A stretch of DNA of 64,000 nt from Coenobita brevimanus (taxonomy: Eukaryota > Arthropoda > Malacostraca > Decapoda > Coenobitidae): NCBI GenBank assembly GCA_032717465.1, contig CM064681.1, positions 18,740,065-18,804,064 of the forward strand, in the 5' to 3' direction. Positions 44,501 to 55,028 of the stretch are shown here, piece by piece; the stretch's first letter is position 1; each line of letters starts with the position of its first letter. A program made the position numbers and the translations under genes. The notes beneath the pieces are model-generated. The model was not told where the DNA came from. It saw only the letters and a program-made list of their open reading frames with translations, and searched no databases.

Positions 44501-44929
44501 TCATTAACAACCCTGCCATTACATATGAACTACCTCCCCTGCAAGTAAGAAGGAATGTTGCCTCCCTTGCATTATTTTACAGATATTTTTTTGGCAAATG
44601 CTTAGACGAAGTTGCATCCATGGTGCCACCTCTCCATTCCTTCCCTCGTGCTACACGGGCATCTGGTAGCGCTCATGACTGGAATGTCACTCAACCATAT
44701 TGCAGAACTTCTGGCTATCAGAATTCTTTCATTCCCCGAACTGCATCTCTCTGGAACTCACTTCCCCAGAGTTGTTTTCCTCCAAATTTCAACCCACAAC
44801 TGTTCAAGTCTAACTGTTTCAGACATTTTATGAATAGAGGTATGGATTTTTTTTTTTTCCCCCATTTGTTTTTCCTTCCTCCGTTCAATTATTAAAAAAA
44901 AAAAAAAAAAAAAAAAGGCACGCTTGCAT
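41585..44929 (+). mobile_element. Sense Jockey/CR1-group LINE, near full length, nested in its antisense relative
   Basis: The element has a 5' UTR-like segment (41585-41986), an endonuclease-RT ORF (41987-44895) and a poly(A) tail of more than 20 A (44893-44916). It is flanked by 137-bp direct repeats of the antisense family D sequence. It is the youngest-looking LINE in the window, with one frameshift. Its protein is related to, but distinct from, the family D copies on the minus strand, and its poly(A) end also differs. Confidence 0.84.
41987..44895 (+). pseudogene. LINE ORF2: endonuclease and reverse transcriptase with a single frameshift
   Basis: The endonuclease is intact by eye: FFTNIRGLTTNLN, LALFLTEPQIS, GGTCCYIKS, VYRSPN, ILGDFNIHNVEW and GSSDHNLI (about 42630). 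A one-base shift near 42990-43000 moves the frame. The second frame is open to 44895: NKAPGPDGIPPIVL, NYRPIAVTSSLGKVFE, SDRQYGFRHERSTIDIL, ALDISKAFDRVWHRSLL, AGVPQGSVLAPTLFLVHIND, the catalytic SYADDSTLH (about 43996-44022) and RSQLEYYSPLWN. The C-terminus has [13 protein letters not shown]. It would nick DNA and reverse transcribe at the nick. The start codon is uncertain; a stop at 41984 separates an upstream in-frame ORF (41801-41983). Repair of one base would be needed for function. Confidence 0.85.
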
Positions 44930-45066
44930 GGCCTCCAGCAATGGAAGCAATAATCATTCCATGGAAAATCAAAGTACTGCTTGAGGACCTCCCATTCTGC
45001 AGCTCCAAAGTGCCATGGACGACGTTTCTTTAGAGGGTCCACAGGCTGTGCCGGAGCGATAGGACA
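44930..45066. repeat. 137-bp direct repeat, right copy
   Basis: Second copy of 41448-41584, separated from the poly(A) of the sense D element by GGCACGCTTGCAT. Family D sequence continues normally to the right. Confidence 0.93.
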
Positions 45067-45739
45067 AGTAAAGGTAATAAGGTTGTGATCGGAGGAGCCC
45101 AACGGAGAGGAAAGATTAACAGTGTAAGCAGAAGGATTTGTTGTAAGGAAGAGGTCAAGTATGTTGGAGCTTTCTCCAAGGCGGTCAGGGATACGGGTAG
45201 GGTGCTGTACAAGCTGCTCTAGGTCATTAAGGATAGAAAAGATATAGGTTTGTTCACCAGGTGGATCAGTGAAAGGAGAGGAGAGCCAAAGGTGGTGGTG
45301 AACATTGAAATATCCTAGAATGGAGATTTCAGAGAAAGGAGAAATGGATAGAATGTGTTCTATCATAGAAGTAAGACAGTCGAGGAATTTTTGATAGTCA
45401 GTAGAATCAGGGGATAAGTAAACATCACAGATATATTTAGTCAGAGAATGACAAGAAAGCCGAAGTCAGAGAGTAGAGAATTCAGAAGAATCAAGTTCAG
45501 GAATACGAGAGCAATATAAATCGTTGTGTACATATACACAACAGCCACCTTTGGCTTTGAAATGAGTATGGAGAAAGTAGGAGGAAACAGAAAAGGGTTT
45601 GCTGTCAGTTGCTTCAGATAGCTGAGTCTCTGTCAAGAAGAGAAGGTGAGGTTTAGAGGAGGAGAGGTGGTGTTAGAGGAAAGACCACGAATGTTGCAGA
45701 AATGAAGAAGATTGATGTTCGCCCACTCTCTACTCCGAC

Positions 45740-46340
45740 TGGTTATGCCCCACTTCAGTGGCTGATGGTTTGCATACTTCCTTGGTGGTGGCGGATGTTC
45801 ATTTTGATGTGCCTCCATCTCCTGCCTTGTCCAGTATGCCTGAGGTCCCATCTGTACCCTGCAAACGTCACCGTGGTTCTTCAGAGTCCTTGGAGACTGA
45901 AGACTGGCCACCTAGAATCTCTGATGCCGAACCTTGTGTCAACCTCTCTCCTGTTCCCTCTGCCTCAGAGGCTGAGGGGTCTCACCAGGTGGAAGCTGCA
46001 GCTGATGGTTCGCCTGTGGTCTGGTCCCCATCTGGGGATGGTGTTAGACAGACAGATGGTGTTTCAGTTCTGAAGCATGGGATGTCATCCTCACAGGGTT
46101 CTAGTCCCTTGGACTCTCCTTTCACTTCTGGGGCTTCTGGTGGTGGCACTGGCCTTACTACATCACCCAGGTCGGCCTCCAAGCCACTTCCCAAGCCAAG
46201 TGTTATTCTGACACAGAGAAAGAGTGTTATAAAACTTTCCTTTTCCTCGTCCTCACATTTGCCTTCTGATGTTCGACATATGGAGCGGGTTCCAGGTGCT
46301 GGGCAGTCTCTTCCCAAGGGACGCAACACTCCAAACCTGC
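45740..46340 (+). pseudogene. LINE ORF1 (gag-like), C-terminal part of family H
   Basis: Frame 45758-46477 begins after the antisense LINE with DGLHTSLVVADVHFDVPPSP and continues PEVPSVPCKRHRGSSESLE, then a serine- and proline-rich tail. This fits the low-complexity C-terminus of I-type ORF1 proteins. It leads after about 25 bases into the endonuclease ORF. The frame is open for 239 codons, but the last part overlaps ORF2. Confidence 0.62.
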
Positions 46341-46365
46341 ACGTAATTATTATCATCCCTTCACT

Positions 46366-47690
46366 ATGGGTTCTATCCTCCAGTGGAATTGTTGGGGTTT
46401 ATATGCTAGCTGTGAGGAACTGTGTCATCTTGTTGCTCAGTTCTATGCATGTGCATCTAGGAGACCATGGTTGGTGATGCAGTTCCTTTGAGTCTTTCTG
46501 GCTGCCATGCCTTTTATTCTGATCCTGTGCCGGGTCAAGTTCATCATGGAGGTGCTGCAATCTTCCTTTGCCTGGATATTCCATACAGTCATTTGGACAT
46601 CTCCACTCCCCTGCAGGGTGTTGTTGTCCGGATGTTTTTAGGTCGGCAATATAGTTTGTAGTCTTTATCTTCCTCCTAATGCTATTGTTGAAAGGGCAGA
46701 TCTGGAACATCTTATTTGTAGCCTTCCCTCTCCCTTTCTGTTATTAGGAGATAAGAATGGTCACCATCCACTGTGGGGTAACAGTGAGGCCAACCCTCGG
46801 GGTGTTATGATGGCTTCTTTAGTGGAAGATGAAGAGTTGGGCATTCTAAAATTAATAAGATGACTTATTTCGACAGCCAGACTGGATTTTTACTGCCACT
46901 GATTTGTCCTTATACTCAGCTGATGCTGTTTTAGATTTTAACTGAGATGTGTTGCCACAACTGTATGGCAGCCACCATTTCCCGTTACTCTTAACAGATA
47001 GTGAAGGTGGACCTCAGCCTCATCTTCTTCATTGGCTTCTGGTTAAGGTTGACCGACTTTTTTTTAGGGGATTAAGTTTTATTCCCTTTTCTCTCAATGA
47101 GTTTGTCTGACTGAGGTGGTGTCTTATTTCACTGACATGTTGCACCCAGCAGCTCTACATCTATTCCAAGAACGAGGGGTAAATTTCTTAAACGTCTGGT
47201 ACTTTGGTTGAACTCTGAGTGCAGTGCTGCAGTGAACGCTAAATGAGTCGCCTTCTCTTGACTTCGGCGTCGCCGTGGGGATCCTCAGTGTTTGGTAGTG
47301 TATGGGTGGGTAAGAGCTCATATGTGGTGGGTTTTAAAGGGGGCCAGGCATTCATCCTGGAAGGGTTATGTTTTCTCCAACAGTTCAAGGACTTCCCTCA
47401 CTTGGGTGTAGAACAGGGTAAGGAAAATTTCAGGAAAATTTACTATTCCCTCCCCTCCTGTTCTATCTGCTGCAGGTGGAATTGTGGTTGATCCTTTCGA
47501 TATTGCAGAGTTGCTTGTTGATCGCTTTGCCAGTGTGTCACAGAAGGATACAGATTCGCCTTCGGCTTGCCATCGTTGGCACCTAGAATTTCGTGGTCTC
47601 AGTTTTGCCCCTTCTGGGGGAGAGTCTTCTAATGTCCCCATTTATGTTTCTGAACTCCCGGCGGCTCTGTTGTAGTGCCTTGATTCCTCT
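46366..47690 (+). pseudogene. Family H LINE endonuclease and linker
   Basis: The ATG at 46366 opens MGSILQWNCWGLYASCEEL, the usual I-clade endonuclease start (ILQWN..G). Later blocks in shifted frames are VCSLYLPPNAIVERADLEHL (about 46650-46710) and LLLGDKNGHHPLWG (about 46742-46785), where GDFN.HHP.WG is expected, with K in place of F. Downstream text to 47690 (for example DIAELLVDRFASVSQ at about 47500) leads to RT. At least four frameshifts and several stops. Confidence 0.72.
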
Positions 47691-48164
47691 GCTGACTGTG
47701 ATGATATTCCTCATTCCTTTTTATGTCGCCTGTCTGATGAGTAACTTTTGTTTTTGCTGTAATTGTTTAGTAAGGTCTGGTTTACTGGTGAGTTTCCAGC
47801 TTGTTGGGGTGTTGCTGTATTTATCCCCATCCCCAAGCCAGGTAAGGACCACCTACAGGCAACGAATTATTGGCCCATTTCTCTGAAGTCCCGTATGTGT
47901 AAGGTTTTGGAAAAGATGGTCAGTATTAGGATAGTGTGGTTTTGCGAGAAAGGTGACTTATTATCCCCTGTCCAGTATGGTTTTCATAAGATGCGATCTA
48001 CTTCTGATGCCCTACTGTCCTTGGAATCTTATGTCTGTGAGGCTTTCTCCACTAACCAACACCAGGTCATGGTCTTCTTCGATCTGGAGAAGGCCTACGA
48101 CATGGCATTTTATTTTCTCTTTATGAGTTTGGTGTTCGTGGTCGTTTGCCTATTTGTATTCAGC
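47690..48164 (+). pseudogene. Family H LINE reverse transcriptase, first part
   Basis: Visible motifs are VFIPIPKPGKDH, YWPISLKSRMCKVLEKMVSIRI, SPVQYGFHKMRSTSDALLSLE and VFFDLEKAYD (about 48075-48105). It ends GRLPICIQQ at the A2 LINE insertion and continues at 49829. Confidence 0.82.
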
Positions 48165-49828
48165 AATGGAAAACAGATAGAGAGAACACTGTAAGAAACT
48201 GTTGAACATAGAGAATGGGAGTAATGCGAGTATAAGTGGCTGGGGAATGGCTGGGAGAGGGAGGGAGGTGATAAGACAGGAAAAAATCAGTAGGACAGAA
48301 GTTGTGGAAGCAATGATGAAAGTTAAACTGGGGAAAGAGCCAGGAATTGATGGAGTGTGTGGTGAATTGCTGAAGTATGAGGGAGAGATAGTAGTCAAAT
48401 GGATGTGGAAGATGTGCAGATTGGCCTGGGAGGAAGATAGAGTCCCGGAAGATTGGAAGCCAGATACAATTATTCCCTTGTATAAAGGAAAAGGGGAAAA
48501 AGAAGTGTGTGGTAAACACAGGGGCATTTGTCTTCATAGTGTAATGGGAAAAGCGTACGGCAGGATACTTATTGACAGAGTTAGGAAAATAACAGAGGAA
48601 TTAGTTGGAGAAGAACAGGGAGGCTTTACGAAGGGAAGAGGTTGTGTAGATCAGATATTCAATCTTAGATCTTTAGTGGAAAAGTTACTAGAGAAGGGAA
48701 AGAAGTTGTATGCGGCTTTCATGGATTTGGAGAAAGCATATGACAGGGTGGATAGAGAAGGATTGTGGAAAGTATTAAGAATATATGGAGTAGATGGGAA
48801 GTTGTTGAATGCTGTGAAGAGTATGATGGTGGTCAGGTTGCAGTGCATGTGGATGGTGAATTGAGTGAATTTTTCTCTTTGAAGGTTGGGTTGAAACAGG
48901 GATGGGCCATGTCTCCATGGTTGTTCAATCTGTACATGGATGGGGTAATAAAAGAGATACAAGGTAGGGCAGTGGATGTTGGAGTGGCCCTAGTGAGAGA
49001 GGGTAGTGTTTGGAAACTCCCTGTAATGTTGTTTGCAGATGATACTGTGTTGTTAAGTGAAGACGAAAGGGAGCTGCAAGGTTTGGTGGATGAGTTTGGA
49101 AGAGTGTGTAAGAAACGTAATCAAACGGTGAATGTAGAGAAGAGTAAAGTGATGGTCTTTGAGAGTGGTGAATCCAGTCAATGTAGAGTGAGGTTGGATG
49201 GTGAGGAGATGGAAAATGTGAGTACGTTTAAGTACTTGGGGAGTGTGATGAGTATGGATGGAAGTTTGGAGGCTGAAGTGCTTGAAAGGGTACAACAAGG
49301 AAGAAAGGTTGCTGGTTCCTTGAAAGCAGTGATTAGAAACAGGGAAGTGAGCATGGAAGTGAAAAAGTTACTGCATGACAGTATTGTGATACCAATTCTA
49401 ACGTATGGAAGTGAAGCTTGGACGTTGTTGGAAGGACACAAGGCAAGAGTGAGAGCAGTGGAAATGAGTTATTTAAGAGGTGCCTGTGAGTCACATGGAG
49501 AGACAGGCTGACAAATGAGGATATAAAGGAGCATTGTGGTGTGGATGTGGATGTGATAGGAAGCGTTAGGAGGAACACACTGAGCTGGTTTGGCCATGTG
49601 GGTGAGAGACTGACGAGGAGAGTGTATGTGAGTGAGGTGGAGGGGGGGAGAGAGAGAGGGAGGCCGAGGATGAGATGAAGGGATGAAGTGGAGAGGTATT
49701 TGAGTGAGGGAGGGTGTAACTTGGGAGCAGGGAAGTGAAGTGGCGGAGGACAAGGCGACGTGGAGGCGATTTGTTTGTGGCCACCCCGTACGGGATTAAG
49801 GCATCTGGCAATAGATAGATAGATAGAA
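48165..49828 (+). mobile_element. A2 LINE copy inserted in family H RT
   Basis: Starts in CAGATAGAGAGAACACTG (compare 16563) and ends TCTGGCAATAGATAGATAGATAGA, as at 18760-18780. RT motifs are GKEPGIDGVCGELL, GFTKGRGCVDQI, FMDLEKAYDRVD, VGLKQGWAMSPWLFNLYMD, LFADDTVLLSED (about 49028-49062), FKYLGSVMSMDG and LTYGSEAWTLLEGH. Frameshifts lie near 48835 and 49490. A uncut AGTGAGAGCAGTGGAAATG at 49450-49468 shows the site where the other A2 copy took in a solo LTR. No clear target duplication was found. Confidence 0.87.
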
Positions 49829-50580
49829 TTTTTATCTAAAAGTTTCATAATCGTCCAAGTGGGAGGAGTGCTTTCAATTGCCCGTGCTGTTGACGATCGG
49901 GTACCCCAGGAGAGTATCCTTAGTGATACTGTCTTTGCTGTGGTCATCAACAATGTAATCAGTCTACTTCATGATGGTGTCCGAGGCTCATTATATGTAG
50001 ATGACCTCTCAATGTCCTTTACTGCATCTGGAATGTCTCTGAAGGAGAGGAAGTTTCAGCTGGCTCTTAATAGAATTTCTGTATGGACTGAATCTCTTGG
50101 ATGCCTTTTTATTTTTTTTTCAACAAAGACAATGTCTACGCACTTTTGTTGTCTTCGGTGGGTTCACTTAGACTCATCTTTACAGTATGGTCGGAGTATA
50201 TCCCGTGTGGAAGAGACTCAGTTTTTAGGTCCTCTACTTGATAGACACCTAACTTGGGCTCCTCTTACTCGTTCTGTAATGGCAGATTATATTAAAGCTT
50301 TAAATCTTCTGAGGGTTTTGGGTCATACCACTTGGGGTGCTGACCATCAGACCCTCCTCCTCTTGCAAGGTCTATTGTCATTCCTTATTCTTGAATATGG
50401 GTGTGAGATATACTCCTCTGCAACTGATGTCCGTCTGTGGATGTTGGATTCTGTGCATCATGCTGCTGTACATCTGCCAACTGGGGCATTCATGTCATCC
50501 CTGATATCGAGTTTGCTGGTGGATGCTGATGACTTCCCTTTGGATGTATGTCACCAGTCATTGATTGTAAGGTGTTGGTA
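49829..50580 (+). pseudogene. Family H LINE reverse transcriptase, second part
   Basis: Resumes with FLSKSFIIVQVGG and continues RVPQESILSDTVFAVVINNV, the palm acids as LYVDDLSMSF (about 49993-50022), ETQFLGPLLDRHLTW and LNLLRVLGHTTWGA, parallel to LKYLAGTTWGA in the I-like LINE at 1354-3909. Open to 50580. Confidence 0.82.
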
Positions 50581-51716
50581 GCGACTTCATCGCCTTCCAG
50601 ACTCAGTTTCTTGTACCATAGTCTCCCACAATTCCCAATCTTTTGTTTATGACACCCGTCCTATTTTCCTAAAACCCTTTGGTTAAAGGGTCCAGTCTAT
50701 TATGTTAGCCCTTTCTGTTCCAAGACTGCCAGTTTGTCCACATCGAATCCCGTGGGTGGGTTTTTGGCTACTCCCTCGTGAGACATTTTGTTGGTTCGTT
50801 GTCGATAAAAAGGGTTCACTTCCCTCTCAAGTGTCTCTCTCTTTTTAGAACATGCCTCAACTAATAAGCGCTCTGTCCCTGTATATACAGACGGATCTAA
50901 AACTGGTACTGGGATAGGCTTTGGTGTTCTCCTACCTTCCTTCAGCAGGTGAGGCAGCCTTCCTAGAATTGCTTTATGTCACACTGCAGAACTGACCGTG
51001 ATTCTATATGCTCTTCAAATCGTTTTTACTCACCCCCAATCTGTTTTTTTATTCTTAGTGACTCCCTTAGTGCTCTGTCAGCACTGGAGTCTGTTATTGC
51101 ATCTCATCCCCTGGTTTTATCAATTTTAGAGTGGACTTTTCTTCTTGGCTGATGTCGCCATCGTGTGGACTTTTGTTGGGCTCCCGCATATATTGGTGTG
51201 GTGGGCAATGAGAGGGCAGATACTCTAGCTAAAGTTGTGTCTTCTCAGTGGCCCCCTACTAATTACCCACGTCCTGTTTCTGATATGGCACCTTGAAGTA
51301 CGCAATTCTCACATGCTGTCAGAGACAATGAGATGGTGTTGCACATAATAAGTTGAAAGAAATTTTTTAGTTAGTGGTTTTACCAAGGGTTCTCCCCTCC
51401 ATGCCTCGGTGATTGGAGGTGGCTCGTGCCAGGCTTCGCATCGGCCACTCCCGACTTACGCATGGGTTCTTGATGTGTTGTGGGACTCAATCGTATTGTG
51501 ATGATTGCCTTGTTCCTCTTGCTGTCCGTCACGTGCTAGTCGAGTGTTCAAGTCTGGGGGACCTTCTTCAGAGATTTCTTCATGGGTATAAGGAGGCGGG
51601 TGGTGCCTACTGTCTGTCTTCGATGCTTAGAGGAGGCTATGGCGATTTTACTGATGTTTTTAGTTATCGTCATGAGGCGGGACTCCCTCCACTTTTATAG
51701 GTAACTGATATTTTAT
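50581..51716 (+). pseudogene. Family H LINE RNase H and C-terminal zinc motif
   Basis: RNase H motifs are PVYTDGSKTGTGIGFGVLL (about 50878-50935), a worn SDSLSALSALESV block near 51058-51095 and WAPAYIGVVGNERADTLAK (about 51177-51235). The C-terminus (51413-51700) has ARLRIGHSRLTHGFL and CDDCLVPLAVRHVLVEC, a CX2CX7HX4C motif like the one at about 3700. RNase H removes element RNA during cDNA synthesis. Several frameshifts lie between 50580 and 51413. Confidence 0.8.
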
Positions 51717-51875
51717 AAACTGTTCTTTTGTCATTTTAGGTACTTCATTTCTACTAAAGAGTACTTATTTTCTTATGAGTATGCAATACATTTTTTCAGC
51801 GTCTTCTACTCTGTTGTCCTGCGGCATATGACCCTTGCAGTTGTGGAGTGAGTTTTTTTTTTTTCTTTTGATAAT
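51717..51875. other. Family H 3' UTR
   Basis: AT-rich sequence after the last H codon with a T-run near 51850-51860. The true 3' end is not clear. Confidence 0.45.
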
Positions 51876-52847
51876 CAATCGTTCAATCCTTCTTTATATA
51901 TGTTTTCGAGCAGCTGTACAATGTTCTCAGTTACTCCTTGTTCTTGCAATGAGTTTAAAATTGCCATGTGCTCTACAGAGTCGAAAGCCTTTTCACATTA
52001 AGAAAAACTAAGCACAGTGGTTTACCATATTCTATAGTTTTCTCAATTAACGGAATCATCGTGTGTAGACGATCAGTAGCCAAATACCTGCTTTGGAATC
52101 CTGCCTATTCACGAGGTTGGTTTTCTTCCAAATTTGATGTTATTCTATTCGTAAGGGTTTTAGTTTGTAAATGACTGAATATAAGCTAATGGGTCGATAG
52201 TTACTAAGATCTTTTGAGTCTCCTTTTTTGTAAAGTAAAATAACTATTCCATTACATCATATTTGGAAATGATTTACACTGAGTTTAGTGGGCAAGAATG
52301 TTTTCTACTTCTCCTGGTACCGACTGTAAATCACCTACTATTCTATCTTCAACTGGGGACTTCCCTCTTTTCACACTTTTAAGAGAAATATTTACTTTGT
52401 CTGATGTTACATCACGCATTCCACTTGTGTCAACTGCAAAATTTGCTATGGGTACTATTGTCTTTGATGCATACAGCTCTTTGTAAAATTCATCAACCTT
52501 TTTGACCATCTTATCACTGCATTTAATGACTTCACAGTTTTTGTTTTTTAGCACTACAATTTGTTGCCTTCCTAGTGCCATTTTACCTAGGACTTGTTTC
52601 AGAGTGTTTCCTTTTTTGGTGGTTTCATTGATCTGATCCATGTTTTTCTTTCTTTTTTTCTCTCTCTTGTTGATAAGCTTATCTATTTCCGATGGTTCTG
52701 TATTATCTTTCTTGGTTTTTACTTTCGTTTCCATTCTTTTCATCAAGGCAAGTGTCTTTTCTGAATACTTCTTGGCTTTGCTTGTATTAGTTTTTCCTAC
52801 TACCTCTGCTGATTCTCTTAGCACTCTTGTCAGTCTATAAATCAACT

Positions 52848-52850
<3 letters not shown>
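51876..52850 (-). pseudogene. Antisense RTE-like LINE (family E), linker and RT start
   Basis: The 52285-52850 frame on the minus strand has a lysine-rich linker, then LKSVKRGKSPVEDRIVGDLQ (the KRGKAPGEDGI block of RTE-type RTs, about 52310-52370). Next come ILLYKKGD and [16 protein letters not shown] (about 52160-52220), ATDRLHTMI and LCLVFLNVKR (the LAFVDYEKAFD block) near 51990. It fades near 51880 before the YADD motif. The (AT)n array at 52852 cuts it from its endonuclease, which lies at 55029-55760. Confidence 0.75.

Positions 52851-52851
<1 letters not shown>

Positions 52852-52905
<54 letters not shown>
52852..52905. repeat. (AT)n microsatellite
   Basis: About 26 AT units between the family E linker and a tRNA-derived SINE. 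Confidence 0.97.
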
Positions 52906-52906
<1 letters not shown>

Positions 52907-53082
52907 AGGAGGCGGTGGCTCAATCGGTAGAGAGTTAGCCTGCAGTTCAAACGGACCCGGGTTCAAGTCCCGCTGGGGCAGGGAACAGTTTAAGGATTTG
53001 AATTTCATAAATATCAGACTTTACTGATGTACCAGAAAAACCGCCGACATGTAAAAATACCCCCGCTAATACCAATACACCA
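52906..53082 (+). mobile_element. tRNA-derived SINE
   Basis: The head has an A box (TGGCTCAATCGGTAGAG, 52916-52932) and a B box (GGGTTCAAGTCCC, 52959-52971), about the spacing of a pol III promoter. The acceptor arms do not pair, so it is not a functional tRNA gene. The unrelated body to about 53082 follows. Confidence 0.75.
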
Positions 53083-53560
53083 GTTTATATCCAAGGGATG
53101 GTTGGGGTTCTTGCTCATGTAATGCCATTTCTACGTTGCCCCATAAGGAGCGTAGAAGACCGGGGCTAGGCAATTTGGTCATGACATTTAAGATGAGGGT
53201 GACCTGCCTCACTCATCCCTGAGTGGCATTACATGAGCAATAACCCCAACCATTCCTTGGATATAAACTTTCACCGGCTCAATCCGATTGGAGCGCTGTA
53301 ATTACCCACTAAACCACCAGGCGCCATAATTTGGTTATACTGTATGGTTACAACCAGCATAGAAAATGGTTTCCTGGTGTACAGGAAACCATTAGGCTCG
53401 TCACTCAATGTAAAGTCACCCATAGGCAGAAGGAAGAGGAAAGAATGAAGGAAAGAAAGACAAAAAAGGGAGTGTAAAGTTACCCATAGGCAGAAGGACG
53501 AGGAAAGAATGAAGTAAAGAAAGACAGATGAGGAAGGAAGGAATGGTGAGAGGAGAGGAA
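53083..53560 (-). mobile_element. Second tRNA-like SINE family, antisense composite copy, with foldback
   Basis: Read on the minus strand from 53325: GCGCCTGGTGGTTTAGTGGG (A box) and GGTTTATATCC-like B box, then ATCCAAGG.ATGGTTGGGG, GCCACTCAGGGATGAGTGAGG and CTAGCCCCGG.CTTCTACGCTCC to about 53129. The leftmost 45 bp (53083-53127) is the reverse complement of 53224-53268 with two mismatches. Sequence 53370-53560 (GTCACCCATAGGCAGAAGG, present twice) is also found, inverted, at 54540-54660, so it belongs to the same composite repeat. Confidence 0.7.
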
Positions 53561-53567
53561 TATACAG

Positions 53568-53572
<5 letters not shown>

Positions 53573-53640
<68 letters not shown>

Positions 53641-53690
53641 TTATTTATATATATATATTTATCTATCCGTCTATCTATCTATCTATATAT

Positions 53691-53752
<62 letters not shown>
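53573..53752. repeat. (AT)n microsatellites with a CTAT-rich bridge
   Basis: (AT)n at about 53573-53636 and 53692-53752, with ATTTATCTATCCGTCTATC text between. Confidence 0.95.
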
Positions 53753-54434
<682 letters not shown>

Positions 54435-54479
54435 ATAGTGGTGGGTGGGGGCGCTCACCATCCACTCACTCGATGTAGT

Positions 54480-54936
54480 GCTGTTGTTGGTTGTCTGCCC
54501 TTTCCTCCCTTCCATCCTTCTTTCCTTCCATCTTCTTCTGCCTTTCTCTCCTTCATTCTTTCCTTGTCCTTCTGCCTGCGGGTGACTTTACAGTCCCTCT
54601 TCTGTCTTTCTTTCCTTCATTCTCTCTCTTCCTTCTGCCTGTGGGTGACTCTACACTGAGTGACAAGCCAAATGATTTCCTGAACATCCGGAAACCATTT
54701 ACTATGCTAGGTGGTAACCATATAACCAAATTTTTGCGCCTGGTGGTTTAGTGGGTAATTATTGCACTACAATCGGATTAAGCCGGTGAAGGTTTATATC
54801 CAAGGGATGGTTGGGGTTGATTAATCATGTAATGCCACTCAGGGATGAGTGAGGCTGGTCACTCTCATCTTAAATGTCGGGACCAACTACCTAGCCCCGG
54901 GCTTCTACGCTCCTCATGGGGCAATATAGGATTGGA

Positions 54937-54945
<9 letters not shown>
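54480..54945 (+). mobile_element. Second tRNA-like SINE family, sense composite copy
   Basis: CT-rich DNA with CTTCTGCCTGTGGGTGACT twice (about 54560-54660), then ACAAGCCAAATGATTTCCTG, then the tRNA-like head GCGCCTGGTGGTTTAGTGGG (54736) and body to ATTGGATGAT before (AT)n. It is the inverted counterpart of 53129-53560. Confidence 0.75.

Positions 54946-55028
<83 letters not shown>
54941..55028. repeat. (AT)n microsatellite
   Basis: About 42 AT units at the 3' end of the SINE. Confidence 0.97.

Larger units (their letters stand above)
39357..45735 (-). pseudogene. Antisense family D LINE, itself interrupted
   Basis: On the minus strand the element runs from about 45735 to 39357. The endonuclease starts HFCNIRGLSSN (about 45690) and includes [17 protein letters not shown] (about 45310-45350), [17 protein letters not shown] and SSDHNLITF (about 45080). 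After the nested element (41585-44929) it continues at 40953-41448, then RT: CWKFALIQPVPKK (about 40770), NLLSDRQYGFSQGCSTGDLL (about 40610-40650), the C-terminal VNRYSQSLIYATGQLW (about 39530-39590). The 3' end shares GAACCAAAGGCCAG with the copy at 10222. It has many stops. It splits ORF1 of family H. Confidence 0.82.
38430..51716 (+). mobile_element. I-clade-like LINE (family H), split by two later insertions
   Basis: Host parts: ORF1 (38494-39357 and 45740-46340), endonuclease (46366-47690), RT (47690-48164 and 49829-50580) and RNase H with C-terminal zinc motif (50860-51700). The gap 39357-45740 is an antisense family D LINE with its own nested sense D element. The gap 48165-49828 is an A2 LINE. 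The host coding strand continues in the right order across both gaps. Without the inserts the element is about 5.3 kb, near full length. Confidence 0.78.

Noticed and set aside
45758..46477. 239-codon ORF as a host protein
   Set aside because: Its position between LINE zinc-knuckle ORF1 and the LINE endonuclease explains it as the C-terminus of family H ORF1.
52906..52980. Functional tRNA gene
   Set aside because: A and B boxes are good but the acceptor stem does not pair and a SINE body follows.
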